Shown: positions 1-5,784 of the stretch, one piece after another | How positions within the stretch are numbered: the first letter of the stretch is position 1 | How the letters are laid out: each line of letters opens with the position of its first letter | Assembly: GCA_018883705.1 (NCBI GenBank) | Contig: JAHLFQ010000165.1 | Span: 1-8,738 of the forward strand | Direction: 5' to 3' | Length of the DNA: 8,738 nucleotides | From: Candidatus Cellulosilyticum pullistercoris | GTDB lineage: Bacteria > Bacillota > Clostridia > Lachnospirales > Cellulosilyticaceae | Made by a program: the position numbers and the translations under genes | The notes under the pieces: generated by a model | What the model was told of the DNA's origin: nothing | The model's database searches: none | Seen by the model: only the letters and a program-made list of their open reading frames with translations

Positions 1-1
1 T

Positions 2-682
2 GTGAATACTCAAATATTATCTAGTGAGAGAAATAGAGTAGAAGAAAAGAGCACAGGCTTTAAAGAACAGAGTTATAGTGAGCAAGTATCTGCTATAGCA
101 GGCATTACAGAGAGCGAGAAGAAACTTATAGACAATGTAAATCAGGCAATGACTGAAGGTGTAACCACTGGTAATTCACCAGAGAAAGTAGCAGAACTTA
201 TTTTTAGAGGAATGGAAGCAGGACAGTTCTACATTCTAACAGATGAAATGCCATTAGAGGGTATTCAAAAGAAAGCTGAGCGCATCATAAAAGAGAATGA
301 GATATTTAAGGTAAAGAAAGAGGAGAGAATAATAGCAATGAATAAAGCAGAACGTAAAAAATTAGTACAAGAGGCTATGGAAGCTAAAGTTGAAGGGGCT
401 GTTTATGCAGTAAAGAATACACAAAATGGAAAAGTTCTAGTAGATGCAACAGCAGAACTTCAAGGAACGATTAATCGTTTTAATTTTTTGAAGCAAATGA
501 ATGATCCTTTTAGTATGAAGATGAGAGCTGACTTCATGGAGATGGGACGAGAAGCATTTGTGCTAGAGATTCTAGAAAATTTAGAAAAGAAACCCGAACA
601 AACTCTAGAAGAATTTAAAGAAGATCTTAAGCTGCTTAAAGAAATATGGATTGAAAAGTTTGATGCTAACCTACTTTACTAA
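2..682 (+). CDS. SDR-family oxidoreductase C-terminus fused in frame to a degenerate GIY-YIG-like domain (5' partial)
   Basis: The reading frame is open to the window edge, so the GTG at position 2 is very probably an internal Val codon. The first residues (V/M)NTQI..SERNR match the stretch after the Pro-Gly of classical short-chain dehydrogenases (PG-x-V-x-T). Residues 57-95 (SPEKVAELIFRGMEAGQFYI, then the basic RAER-like KAERII) match the usual SDR C-terminus. The NAD(P)-binding Rossmann part and the Tyr-x-x-x-Lys catalytic site would lie upstream, outside the window. From Met113 the sequence changes to a second family, resembling small clostridial GIY-YIG nuclease-like proteins (MNKAERKK..., NGK at 142-144, Arg159, FVLEILE at 187-193). 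Its GIY and YIG signatures are eroded to AVY and VLVD, so nuclease activity is doubtful. A possible ribosome binding site before Met113 suggests two genes that lost a stop, or a true fusion. The SDR substrate cannot be told. Confidence 0.75.
   Translation: MNTQILSSERNRVEEKSTGFKEQSYSEQVSAIAGITESEKKLIDNVNQAMTEGVTTGNSPEKVAELIFRGMEAGQFYILTDEMPLEGIQKKAERIIKENEIFKVKKEERIIAMNKAERKKLVQEAMEAKVEGAVYAVKNTQNGKVLVDATAELQGTINRFNFLKQMNDPFSMKMRADFMEMGREAFVLEILENLEKKPEQTLEEFKEDLKLLKEIWIEKFDANLLY
321..340 (+). promoter_or_regulatory. Possible internal ribosome binding site and ATG for the GIY-YIG-like part
   Basis: AGGAG at 321-325 stands 12 nt before an ATG at 338-340, in the same frame as the upstream SDR part. 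The residues that follow (MNKAERKKL) resemble the usual N-terminus of the small GIY-YIG-like family. Independent translation of a 114-residue protein from here is therefore possible, even though no stop codon separates it from the SDR part. The spacing is a little long. Confidence 0.4.
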
Positions 683-702
683 TTTAGATTACTGTTAACT
701 AT

Positions 703-730
703 ATCACTAATAGAAAAAATCTGTTATACT
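703..730 (+). promoter_or_regulatory. Extended -10 promoter for the 731-845 RNA unit
   Basis: TGTTATACT at 722-730 is an extended -10 element (TG-n-TATACT). The -35 region is weak: ATCACT at 703-708 has 16-nt spacing and is a poor match. Extended -10 promoters tolerate this. Transcription would begin near 736-738, in the gene-free stretch downstream of the SDR/GIY-YIG frame. Confidence 0.45.
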
Positions 731-735
731 GAGGA

Positions 736-845
736 ACGGACACGGTTTGGATTTAAACTAAATAATAAGCCGCATCGGATTGTTAGATGAGTGGTGAAAA
801 TAATAGGAGATGCCCTTAAACTTAGGGCATCTCCTATTATTTTAT
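736..845 (+). ncRNA. Candidate small RNA or orphan leader RNA, unidentified
   Basis: No credible protein frame is present; the only ATG frame, at 787, gives 10 codons without a ribosome binding site. The segment runs from a likely start just after an extended -10 box to a strong terminator hairpin, about 105 nt. Before the terminator, CGGTTT (743-748) can pair with AAGCCG (767-772). Alternatively CCGCATC (770-776) can pair with GATG plus TGG (786-794). The two pairings share bases 770-772, so they exclude each other, as in a switching leader. No gene on the same strand follows; the next gene points the opposite way. I could not match it to a riboswitch or RNA family I know. It could be a trans-acting small RNA, a riboswitch remnant, or simply spacer with a chance promoter. 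Confidence 0.4.
797..843. terminator. Bidirectional intrinsic terminator, 20-bp perfect stem
   Basis: Bases 797-816 and 824-843 are perfectly complementary (20 bp, core AGGAGATGCCCT/AGGGCATCTCCT) around a 7-nt loop, TAAACTT. Downstream on the + strand is a T-rich run (ATTATTTTATTT), and on the - strand TTATTTTC. It lies between the convergent SDR/GIY-YIG and PepSY genes. It can end + transcripts from the 736 unit or from the upstream gene, and - transcripts from the PepSY lipoprotein. Confidence 0.85.
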
Positions 846-902
846 TTGGTCTATAAAATCATTTAAACAACAAATAAACAGTGATACAGTAATAACATGG
901 AT

Positions 903-1385
903 TTAGTAGTCGAGAATTTCTTGATTTAGTTCAATAACTTCACCAGTTAAGGCGTTGATTTCAAGTTCATATTCATAGGTGCCGTCATTAATGGTAATTT
1001 CATAATAAGGTATTGGCGAAGATTCATCTAAACTAAACTCTGTAATTTCACCAGAGTGAAGATTAAGTGCAAGCCTTTTTGCTTTTGCTTGATCAATACT
1101 AAGTGTTGAAGGAGAAGAGATAGGTTCTCTTGTATATTCAGTAAGTGTGCCATCAATAGCATTTACCTCGATCTCATAATGATTGGTTTCATCAGTAAGG
1201 TCCATAGAATAGATAGGTGTTGTATGCTCATCATTAAAAGAAATAGAGGTAATATTACTATTAGGATAGTAGGACAAAGCAATAGCCTTTGCGTCATTGA
1301 TATCAATTTGTTTAACATGTTCATGATTACTACAACTAGTAAAAAATGTAAGTATTAATATTAAAAGTAAAGCCTTTTTAAACAT
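903..1385 (-). CDS. Small lipoprotein with two PepSY domains
   Basis: This 160-residue protein starts at an ATG preceded by GGAGG (- strand, 1393-1397) with a 7-nt spacer. Residues 1-17 form a lipoprotein signal (MFKK, then a hydrophobic stretch), and the lipobox FTSC puts the lipidated Cys at 18, so it should be anchored outside the membrane. Two PepSY repeats follow, at about 27-85 and 96-153. Each has the helix with xxAkxxAL and ends in the family's YxxEINAxTGEVxEL type strand: YEIEVNAIDG at 70-79 and YEYELEINALTG at 137-148. PepSY domains are proposed to inhibit peptidases or to act as sensors or chaperones; the role here is unknown. The gene is divergent from the Mn2+-riboswitch ATPase and their promoters overlap, so shared control is possible but not shown. 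Confidence 0.88.
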   Translation of the reverse strand: MFKKALLLILILTFFTSCSNHEHVKQIDINDAKAIALSYYPNSNITSISFNDEHTTPIYSMDLTDETNHYEIEVNAIDGTLTEYTREPISSPSTLSIDQAKAKRLALNLHSGEITEFSLDESSPIPYYEITINDGTYEYELEINALTGEVIELNQEILDY

Positions 1386-1468
1386 AGAGTATCCTCCAAT
1401 TTAATTAAGTATAACCCTAACAATCTAGATAATAGCATTAGTTTACGAAGATAAAGGGGAAAATATGT

Positions 1469-1496
1469 ATTATATCATGTAAATAAAGTGTGACAT
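1469..1496 (-). promoter_or_regulatory. Predicted promoter of the PepSY lipoprotein gene
   Basis: On the - strand, ATGTCA (1491-1496, 4 of 6 to TTGACA) is separated by 16 nt from a perfect TATAAT (1469-1474). Transcription would start near 1462 and leave a leader of about 75 nt before the ATG. The -35 box overlaps the likely -35 of the divergent ATPase leader. Confidence 0.5.
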
Positions 1497-1517
1497 TTTA
1501 TTAGGGTATCACATAAG
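1490..1517 (+). promoter_or_regulatory. Tentative promoter of the riboswitch-ATPase transcript
   Basis: GTGACA at 1490-1495 (5 of 6 to TTGACA) is followed after 16 nt by CATAAG (1512-1517, 4 of 6). TATAAA at 1518-1523 is a better -10 but is spaced too far from this -35. Either would start the RNA about 10-25 nt before the aptamer, as expected for a riboswitch leader. Confidence 0.35.
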
Positions 1518-1541
1518 TATAAAGTAAAATGAATTCCAATC

Positions 1542-1632
1542 ATGAGGGAGTAGTTGACGTGGTTTTAACTACGTAGATAGGTCAACATACATGATCGTAA
1601 GATCTGGCTTATCTGGAAAAGACGAGACTCAT
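1542..1632 (+). ncRNA. yybP-ykoY: yybP-ykoY family Mn2+ riboswitch aptamer
   Basis: The conserved parts of this class appear in order. They are GGGAGTAG in the 5' internal loop (1546-1553), GGTCAACATA (1580-1589) and GACGAGAC (1621-1628) just before the closing helix. Helix P1 is ATGAG (1542-1546) with CTCAT (1628-1632). TTGAC (1554-1558) pairs with GTCAA (1581-1585). Small hairpins lie at 1559-1572 and at 1593-1604 (GATC, GTAA loop, GATC). Members of this family bind Mn2+ and commonly turn on Mn2+ exporters, including P-type ATPases such as lactococcal YoaB. Here the gene downstream is a P2A ATPase, which agrees. The 3' strand of P1 is also part of the following terminator stem, so ligand binding should prevent termination (an ON switch). 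Confidence 0.93.
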
Positions 1633-1669
1633 ACATAACTTCTAAGTAAGCTATGCATGAGTCTTTTTT
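1625..1669 (+). terminator. Riboswitch expression platform: intrinsic terminator
   Basis: The arm 1625-1641 (AGACTCATACATAACTT) pairs with 1648-1664 over 17 positions with two A-C mismatches and a 6-nt loop. It is followed by T6 at 1664-1669. The arm contains CTCAT (1628-1632), the 3' strand of aptamer helix P1, so terminator and ligand-bound aptamer exclude each other. Read-through leads to the ATPase gene about 110 nt downstream. Confidence 0.88.
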
Positions 1670-1677
1670 ATTATAAA

Positions 1678-1684
1678 AAGGAGG
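1678..1684 (+). promoter_or_regulatory. Orphan perfect Shine-Dalgarno in the ATPase leader
   Basis: AAGGAGG lies just after the riboswitch terminator, about 95 nt before the ATPase start. No ATG, GTG or TTG sits at 5-10 nt; the nearest is a TTG at 1699 opening only a short frame. It may be a ribosome-docking mRNA-stabilising site, a remnant, or chance. Confidence 0.3.
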
Positions 1685-1763
1685 GGTAAAAATATTTTTT
1701 GCATAAAAGGAATGGATTAGATAATAGAATTTTGTAGAAGGATTAATGGTAAATCATTATAAG

Positions 1764-1782
1764 AAGGCGGGGCGAAATAATG
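1764..1782 (+). promoter_or_regulatory. Ribosome binding site and start of the ATPase
   Basis: AAGGCGG (1764-1770, one mismatch to AAGGAGG) stands 9 nt before the ATG at 1780. The cation-ATPase N-terminal domain begins within the first ten residues, which supports this start. Confidence 0.7.
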
Positions 1783-4455
1783 TTGGAGTATAAAGAGGAA
1801 AGCTATGAAACGCTGAAAAGATTAGGAGTAGATGAGCATGTAGGCTTAAATAAAAAACAGGTTATTAAACATAGAGAAATGTATGGGGCTAACATAGGGA
1901 TAGAAAAAAAGAAGAAAAGCCTAACTAGTAAAATGATAGAAGCGATGAAAGATCCTATGATTATCATCTTACTGATTGCTACAGGGATTACTTTAGTGAT
2001 TAATACCATTAAATATTACAATGGCTATGAAGCAGAATTTATAGAAGGTATAGGCATTATTGTAGCTATTGCTCTAACCTTGATTATTACGCTAGTAATG
2101 GAGGGAAAGAGCGAGAAAGCCTTTGAATTACTGAGTGCAATGAAGGAGGCTATACAAGTTAAGGTACTTAGAGAGGGTAGTGTAACCCTTATTAATCAAA
2201 GGGAATTGGTAGTAGGAGACATTGTCTTGTTATCTACTGGTGATAAAGTAATGGTAGATGGAAGGCTTATAGAAGCAAGCCACTTAGAAGTAGATGAATC
2301 TTCACTTACAGGAGAAAGTTTACCAGTAAAGAAGCAAACCAATAAATGTGTAGACGAAGCAGTAATAGCCGAAAGGTATAACATGCTCTATAGCGGAAGT
2401 TTTATAGTGAGTGGAATGGGCAAAATGGTAGTCACACAAGTAGGGACTCACACGGAGTTTGGAAAAATAGTAGGAGCATTAGCACAACCAAAGGAAAGTA
2501 ATACGCCCTTACAAGAAAAGTTAGGTAGATTGGGAAAGATAATTACATTGTTAGGTGGTATATGTGCAGTTATTACTTTTGTCTTACAGCTAGGAATGAG
2601 CCAATCCCCTATTAATTTAGAAGTTGTTTCGGAAGCATTTATATCAGCTATTGCTCTTATTGTAGCAGCAGTACCAGAAGGACTATCAACCATTGTAGCT
2701 GCCTCATTAGCTATTAATGTTATGAAGCTTTCTAAACAAAATGCTTTGGTAAAGAAAATGATTGCCTGTGAAACAATTGGAGCGATTAATGTCATTTGCT
2801 CAGATAAAACAGGGACGCTTACAGAAAATAAAATGACGGTTATAACATTACAACAAGAAACGCCATCTTCCAATCTGAATCAGAATCATGATTTAATCAA
2901 TATATGTATTAATAGTACAGCTAATCTAAAGATAGAGGGGGAAGCAGAAGAAAAACTATCTTTTATAGGAAGTCCTACAGAATGTGCTTTACTAAAAGAA
3001 GCTAAGCAAAGAGGGATGGATTATAGAAGTTGTAGAGCCAATGCAGAGGTTATTTATACAGAACCTTTCTCATCAGAGGTTAAGAAAATGACAACCATCG
3101 TAGAACATGAAGGTAACTACATTGTTTATACAAAGGGTAGTCCTGAAAAAATATTGATGCTTTGTGATTTAGAAGCATCAAGAAAAAAAGAGCTAGAGGC
3201 TCTAATGTATGGCTATCAAAAAAAGGCATGTAGACTGATTGCTTTTTGTCATAAAATTGTTGCCTTAGAGGAGTTAAATAGAGAAGATATAGAAAATCTA
3301 GCGTCTTATGAAAAGCATATGATTTATGATGGATTTGCGGTCATCACAGATCCATTAAGGAAAGAAACATATGATGCCGTTCTTAGTTGTAAGGAAGCTG
3401 GTATAGAATTTAAAATGCTTACTGGAGATAATGTGGTAACGGCAGGAGCCATTGCAAAAGAGCTAGATATTATTGGACCTGAAGATAAGGTAGTAGAAGC
3501 AAGAGAACTAGAAAATTTGGATGATGAATCTTTTAGAAAGATTATTCCTCATGTTAGGGTGATTGCTAGGAGTACACCACTTATTAAGATGAGAGTGGTA
3601 GAAACGCTTAAAAGTATGGGAAGTGTAGTAGCTGTTACTGGAGATGGTATTAATGATGCACCTGCTCTAAAGCGGGCAGATGTAGGAATAGCTATGGGGA
3701 TTTCTGGAACGGAAGTATCCAAAGAAGCCAGTGATATGATTCTATTAGATGATTCATTTTCAACCATTACGAAAGCTATTGAATGGGGAAGAGGGCTTTA
3801 TGATAACTTCCAAAGGTTCATTCAATTCCAGCTTACAGTTAATATATCAGCTGTAGCATTGGTGGTGATTTCGCTACTCATGGGATTAAAGGCACCTTTT
3901 ACAGCACTACAACTATTATGGATTAATATTGTAATGGATGGGCCACCAGCATTAACATTAGGCTTGGAACCTATCTCTTCTGAGGTAATGAAAAGAAGTC
4001 CTGTTGAAAGAAAAGCAAGCATTGTTTCTAAAGAAATGCTAAAAAGTATTTTGAGAAATGGAGCAATTATTTCTATCTTATGCTTGCTACAGAGTCATTT
4101 TAACTTCTTAGGAGCACTAGAACAAGAATGTGCAACCGTTATTTTTAGTTTCTTTATGGTATGTCATTTATTTAATGCATTTAATAGTAAGAAACTAACT
4201 AGTGAAAGTGGGCTCAAACATGCATTTAAAAATAAGCAGTTATTAGGTGGTTTATTATTAACCTTTATCTTACAAGTAATCATCACCCAGTATGGTGGTG
4301 CCATATTTAACACGGTCCCTTTAAGTATGAGTATGTGGCTAAAAATATTAGGAACTGCAATGCTTGTGATTGTCTTTGATGAGATTTACAGATGGATAGA
4401 AAGATGTCTAAGCAAAAAAAATAATAATAATAAAAGAATTAGACTAATCTATTAG
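1780..4455 (+). CDS. P2A-type P-type cation ATPase, predicted Mn2+ (and/or Ca2+) exporter
   Basis: This 891-residue pump of normal family length should couple ATP hydrolysis to cation efflux across the cytoplasmic membrane. Domains in order are: cation-ATPase N-terminal domain (about 5-65); M1-M2 (53-105); actuator domain with TGES at 177-180; M3-M4 with VPEGL at 298-302; phosphorylation site DKTGT with Asp342; nucleotide domain with KGSPE at 452-456; TGDN at 548-551; TGDGINDAP at 620-628; and six C-terminal membrane helices (about 682-875). In M6 the sequence is WINIVMDGPP (714-723), the SPCA/PMR1 type, where SERCA has a Thr before the Asp. M5 has Asn688, but Ala691 where SERCA has Glu771. 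This implies a single ion site, and Ca2+/Mn2+ pumps of the SPCA type are built so. The Mn2+ riboswitch upstream favours Mn2+. The stop overlaps the convergent lipoprotein gene. Confidence 0.95.
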   Translation: MLEYKEESYETLKRLGVDEHVGLNKKQVIKHREMYGANIGIEKKKKSLTSKMIEAMKDPMIIILLIATGITLVINTIKYYNGYEAEFIEGIGIIVAIALTLIITLVMEGKSEKAFELLSAMKEAIQVKVLREGSVTLINQRELVVGDIVLLSTGDKVMVDGRLIEASHLEVDESSLTGESLPVKKQTNKCVDEAVIAERYNMLYSGSFIVSGMGKMVVTQVGTHTEFGKIVGALAQPKESNTPLQEKLGRLGKIITLLGGICAVITFVLQLGMSQSPINLEVVSEAFISAIALIVAAVPEGLSTIVAASLAINVMKLSKQNALVKKMIACETIGAINVICSDKTGTLTENKMTVITLQQETPSSNLNQNHDLINICINSTANLKIEGEAEEKLSFIGSPTECALLKEAKQRGMDYRSCRANAEVIYTEPFSSEVKKMTTIVEHEGNYIVYTKGSPEKILMLCDLEASRKKELEALMYGYQKKACRLIAFCHKIVALEELNREDIENLASYEKHMIYDGFAVITDPLRKETYDAVLSCKEAGIEFKMLTGDNVVTAGAIAKELDIIGPEDKVVEARELENLDDESFRKIIPHVRVIARSTPLIKMRVVETLKSMGSVVAVTGDGINDAPALKRADVGIAMGISGTEVSKEASDMILLDDSFSTITKAIEWGRGLYDNFQRFIQFQLTVNISAVALVVISLLMGLKAPFTALQLLWINIVMDGPPALTLGLEPISSEVMKRSPVERKASIVSKEMLKSILRNGAIISILCLLQSHFNFLGALEQECATVIFSFFMVCHLFNAFNSKKLTSESGLKHAFKNKQLLGGLLLTFILQVIITQYGGAIFNTVPLSMSMWLKILGTAMLVIVFDEIYRWIERCLSKKNNNNKRIRLIY

Positions 4456-4467
4456 TCTAATTCTTTT
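4432..4467. terminator. Bidirectional terminator spanning the overlapping 3' ends of two convergent genes
   Basis: Bases 4432-4447 pair perfectly with 4452-4467 (16 bp, core GAATTAGACTAA) around the loop TCTA. T-rich runs follow on both strands: TTCTTTTT on +, and TTTTATTATT with a later T8 on -. Both stop codons lie inside the hairpin, so it encodes the last residues of both proteins while ending both transcripts. Confidence 0.85.
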
Positions 4468-5072
4468 TGAGTAGTGACACCATTAATGGTAAGGGCACAA
4501 TTATTCATTATAATAGGAGCGTGACTACTTATGCCATTGAATGAGATAGAGGTAATATCTAGAGATCCGCCACCTTGGAAAATAATTGGGGCATTGGTAT
4601 AAATGGCGCCTGCTGTTTCTGGATTTGAATGGTCTTTACCATCTACAAGAAAGTTTTTCGTATTAGAAATAAGTGTTACATAGGTCTGGGCAGCATTTTT
4701 GATATAAAGAGCAGGACCAGAGGGGTTAGTAATACTTGCTTTATTAAGAGTAAGGTTTACTACTTCATCTGTATTTACAGTAATGGAGCCATTTTTTAAA
4801 GTTCCTGAAAAGATATAGTTTCCTCCATCGGTAATGACGACGCCTGAGGAAGTAAACTCAATACCTTGCGAGTTAGAAGCTGAAAGCGAGTTAAGGTTAA
4901 CTGTAGACTGATTAGACCAAGCTATTCCACTAACATCATCTTCTAAAATGCTTAAAACGGCATTAATATTTTCAGAAGGAATCTTATTATTAGGTGAGCA
5001 AGAGTAACTCATTAAGCCTAGTAAAAAGAGGCTAAAACTTAGTATAGTTCCTAAAATAATTTTACTTTTCAT
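4452..5072 (-). CDS. Short lipoprotein resembling Cthe_2159-type carbohydrate-binding beta-helix proteins
   Basis: This 206-residue protein starts at an ATG preceded by AAGGAG (- strand, 5081-5086) with an 8-nt spacer. It has an N-terminal hydrophobic signal (about 4-22). Cys25 is a likely lipidation site, although MSYSC is not a textbook lipobox. From about residue 68 the pattern is that of the clostridial carbohydrate-binding DUF4353/Cthe_2159 family: GVVITDGGNYIFSGTL (77-92), GSITVNT (95-101), LTLNKASITNPSGPALYIKN (107-126), AIYTNAPIIFQGGGSLDI (156-173), GISSHAPIIMNN (180-191). These strands belong to a parallel beta-helix, and the founding member binds plant polysaccharides. Family members as I know them are commonly about twice as long; this one stops after roughly the first helical half. 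The end lies in a terminator, so it may be a settled short form rather than a recent break. Binding is unproven. Confidence 0.72.
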   Translation of the reverse strand: MKSKIILGTILSFSLFLLGLMSYSCSPNNKIPSENINAVLSILEDDVSGIAWSNQSTVNLNSLSASNSQGIEFTSSGVVITDGGNYIFSGTLKNGSITVNTDEVVNLTLNKASITNPSGPALYIKNAAQTYVTLISNTKNFLVDGKDHSNPETAGAIYTNAPIIFQGGGSLDITSISFNGISSHAPIIMNNCALTINGVTTQKELD

Positions 5073-5197
5073 GTCATTAGCTCCTTAATTGTTAAAAAAT
5101 TAGAATCTATTTTGAGTACTAATATTAAAGCGCATGAATGTGTATGTTACTTGAACATTATGTGATAAGTAATAAAGAGATAGAGAAATAATTTTTA

Positions 5198-5225
5198 TTG
5201 ACACTAAATGTAAAAATGTTATAAT
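5198..5225 (+). promoter_or_regulatory. Consensus sigma-A promoter of marR
   Basis: TTGACA (5198-5203) and TATAAT (5220-5225) match the consensus at all twelve positions, with a 16-nt spacer. Transcription should start near 5232, inside the palindromic operator. Such a strong promoter suits a gene normally held down by a repressor. Confidence 0.88.
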
Positions 5226-5242
5226 AGATAGCGCGCTATCTA
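5225..5242. promoter_or_regulatory. MarR operator: perfect 18-bp palindrome
   Basis: TAGATAGCGCGCTATCTA is a perfect palindrome that begins at the last base of the -10 box and covers the expected start point. Its length and symmetry fit a MarR dimer. The position, directly before the marR gene, implies autorepression. Related but degraded copies lie in the marR-ABC spacer. Confidence 0.8.
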
Positions 5243-5260
5243 ATTGTAAGGGGGATAAAA

Positions 5261-5704
5261 ATGAAGTATAGTTCAGAGAAAAAACATATTGGGATGCTGA
5301 TCAAGTGCATTGAAAAAAAGATTGTGAATGAGCTTAACAAGGAGCTTGAGCAATTTGATATTACCCTGATGCAAAATGAAGTATTAAGGTATATCTATTT
5401 TCATGAGAAAAATCAAGATGTTTTTCAAAAGCAAATTGAAGAGTTTTTTAACTCTACAAATCCTACTATAACTGGGATTCTCAATCGGTTAGAAGGTAAG
5501 GAACTAATTAAGCGTGAAATAAACCTAAAGGATGCAAGGTATAAAAAATTAACCGTAACTCCAAAAGGTAAAGAATTATTAGATAAGATGCTTGAATTAG
5601 GACCGAAGAAAGTTGAGAATAAGTTAACGCAAAGATTATCGGTAGAAGAAAGAGATGAACTTGAAAGATTATTAATCTTAGTATTAGATGGACTAGAAAA
5701 TTAG
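5261..5704 (+). CDS. MarR-family winged-helix transcriptional regulator
   Basis: This 147-residue protein starts at an ATG 6 nt after AAGGGGG (5248-5254). Residues of about 47-105 form the winged helix-turn-helix: FQKQIEEFFNSTNPTITGIL holds the DNA-reading helices, and NLKDARYKKLTVTPKG holds the wing with the family's D-x-R motif. The N- and C-terminal helices should form the dimer interface. MarR proteins usually repress by binding palindromes and let go when they meet a small molecule; the ligand here is unknown. A perfect palindrome overlies its own promoter, and two half-degenerate copies precede the exporter genes 127 nt downstream. The likely role is a local repressor of itself and of the ABC exporter. 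Confidence 0.92.
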   Translation: MKYSSEKKHIGMLIKCIEKKIVNELNKELEQFDITLMQNEVLRYIYFHEKNQDVFQKQIEEFFNSTNPTITGILNRLEGKELIKREINLKDARYKKLTVTPKGKELLDKMLELGPKKVENKLTQRLSVEERDELERLLILVLDGLEN

Positions 5705-5723
5705 AAGTATCATTAAATCTAGA

Positions 5724-5741
5724 TAGATAGCCTGCTATATT
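5724..5741. promoter_or_regulatory. Degenerate MarR operator copy A
   Basis: TAGATAGCCTGCTATATT matches 14 of 18 positions of the marR-promoter palindrome. One half-site is intact (TAGATAGC) and the other partly so (GCTAT). It contains TATATT (5736-5741), a -10-like box with a weak TTAAAT -35 17 nt upstream, which mirrors the layout at the marR promoter. Confidence 0.5.
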
Positions 5742-5766
5742 CTTATTAAATAAAGTTAAAGACATA

Positions 5767-5784
5767 AATATGGCCTGTTATCTA
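5767..5784. promoter_or_regulatory. Degenerate MarR operator copy B
   Basis: AATATGGCCTGTTATCTA matches 12 of 18 positions of the operator, with an intact TATCTA half. Read on the other strand it agrees with copy A at 14 of 18 positions, so A and B form an inverted pair upstream of the exporter gene. Confidence 0.42.

Noticed and set aside
2..4. GTG at position 2 as a true start codon.
   Set aside because: The residues match the inside of an SDR (PG-x-V-x-T), the frame is open to the window edge, and no ribosome binding site can be seen.
787..819. A 10-codon frame from ATG at 787 inside the candidate RNA.
   Set aside because: No ribosome binding site precedes it, and most of it is the terminator stem.
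1746..1793. A 15-codon frame (MVNHYKK...) overlapping the ATPase start, with a weak AGAAGGA upstream.
   Set aside because: The spacer is very short, and there is no family resemblance or sign of regulation. It probably arises by chance across the ATPase's own ribosome binding site.
1803..4022. Several open frames of 60-141 codons on the - strand within the ATPase gene.
   Set aside because: They mirror the ATPase codons, have no ribosome binding sites or domains, and the + strand frame carries every P-type ATPase motif.
5508..5765. An 85-codon - strand frame overlapping the end of marR.
   Set aside because: It is antisense to the MarR wing and C-terminal helices and has no recognisable features. 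Its start lies in the operator-like spacer without a good binding site.
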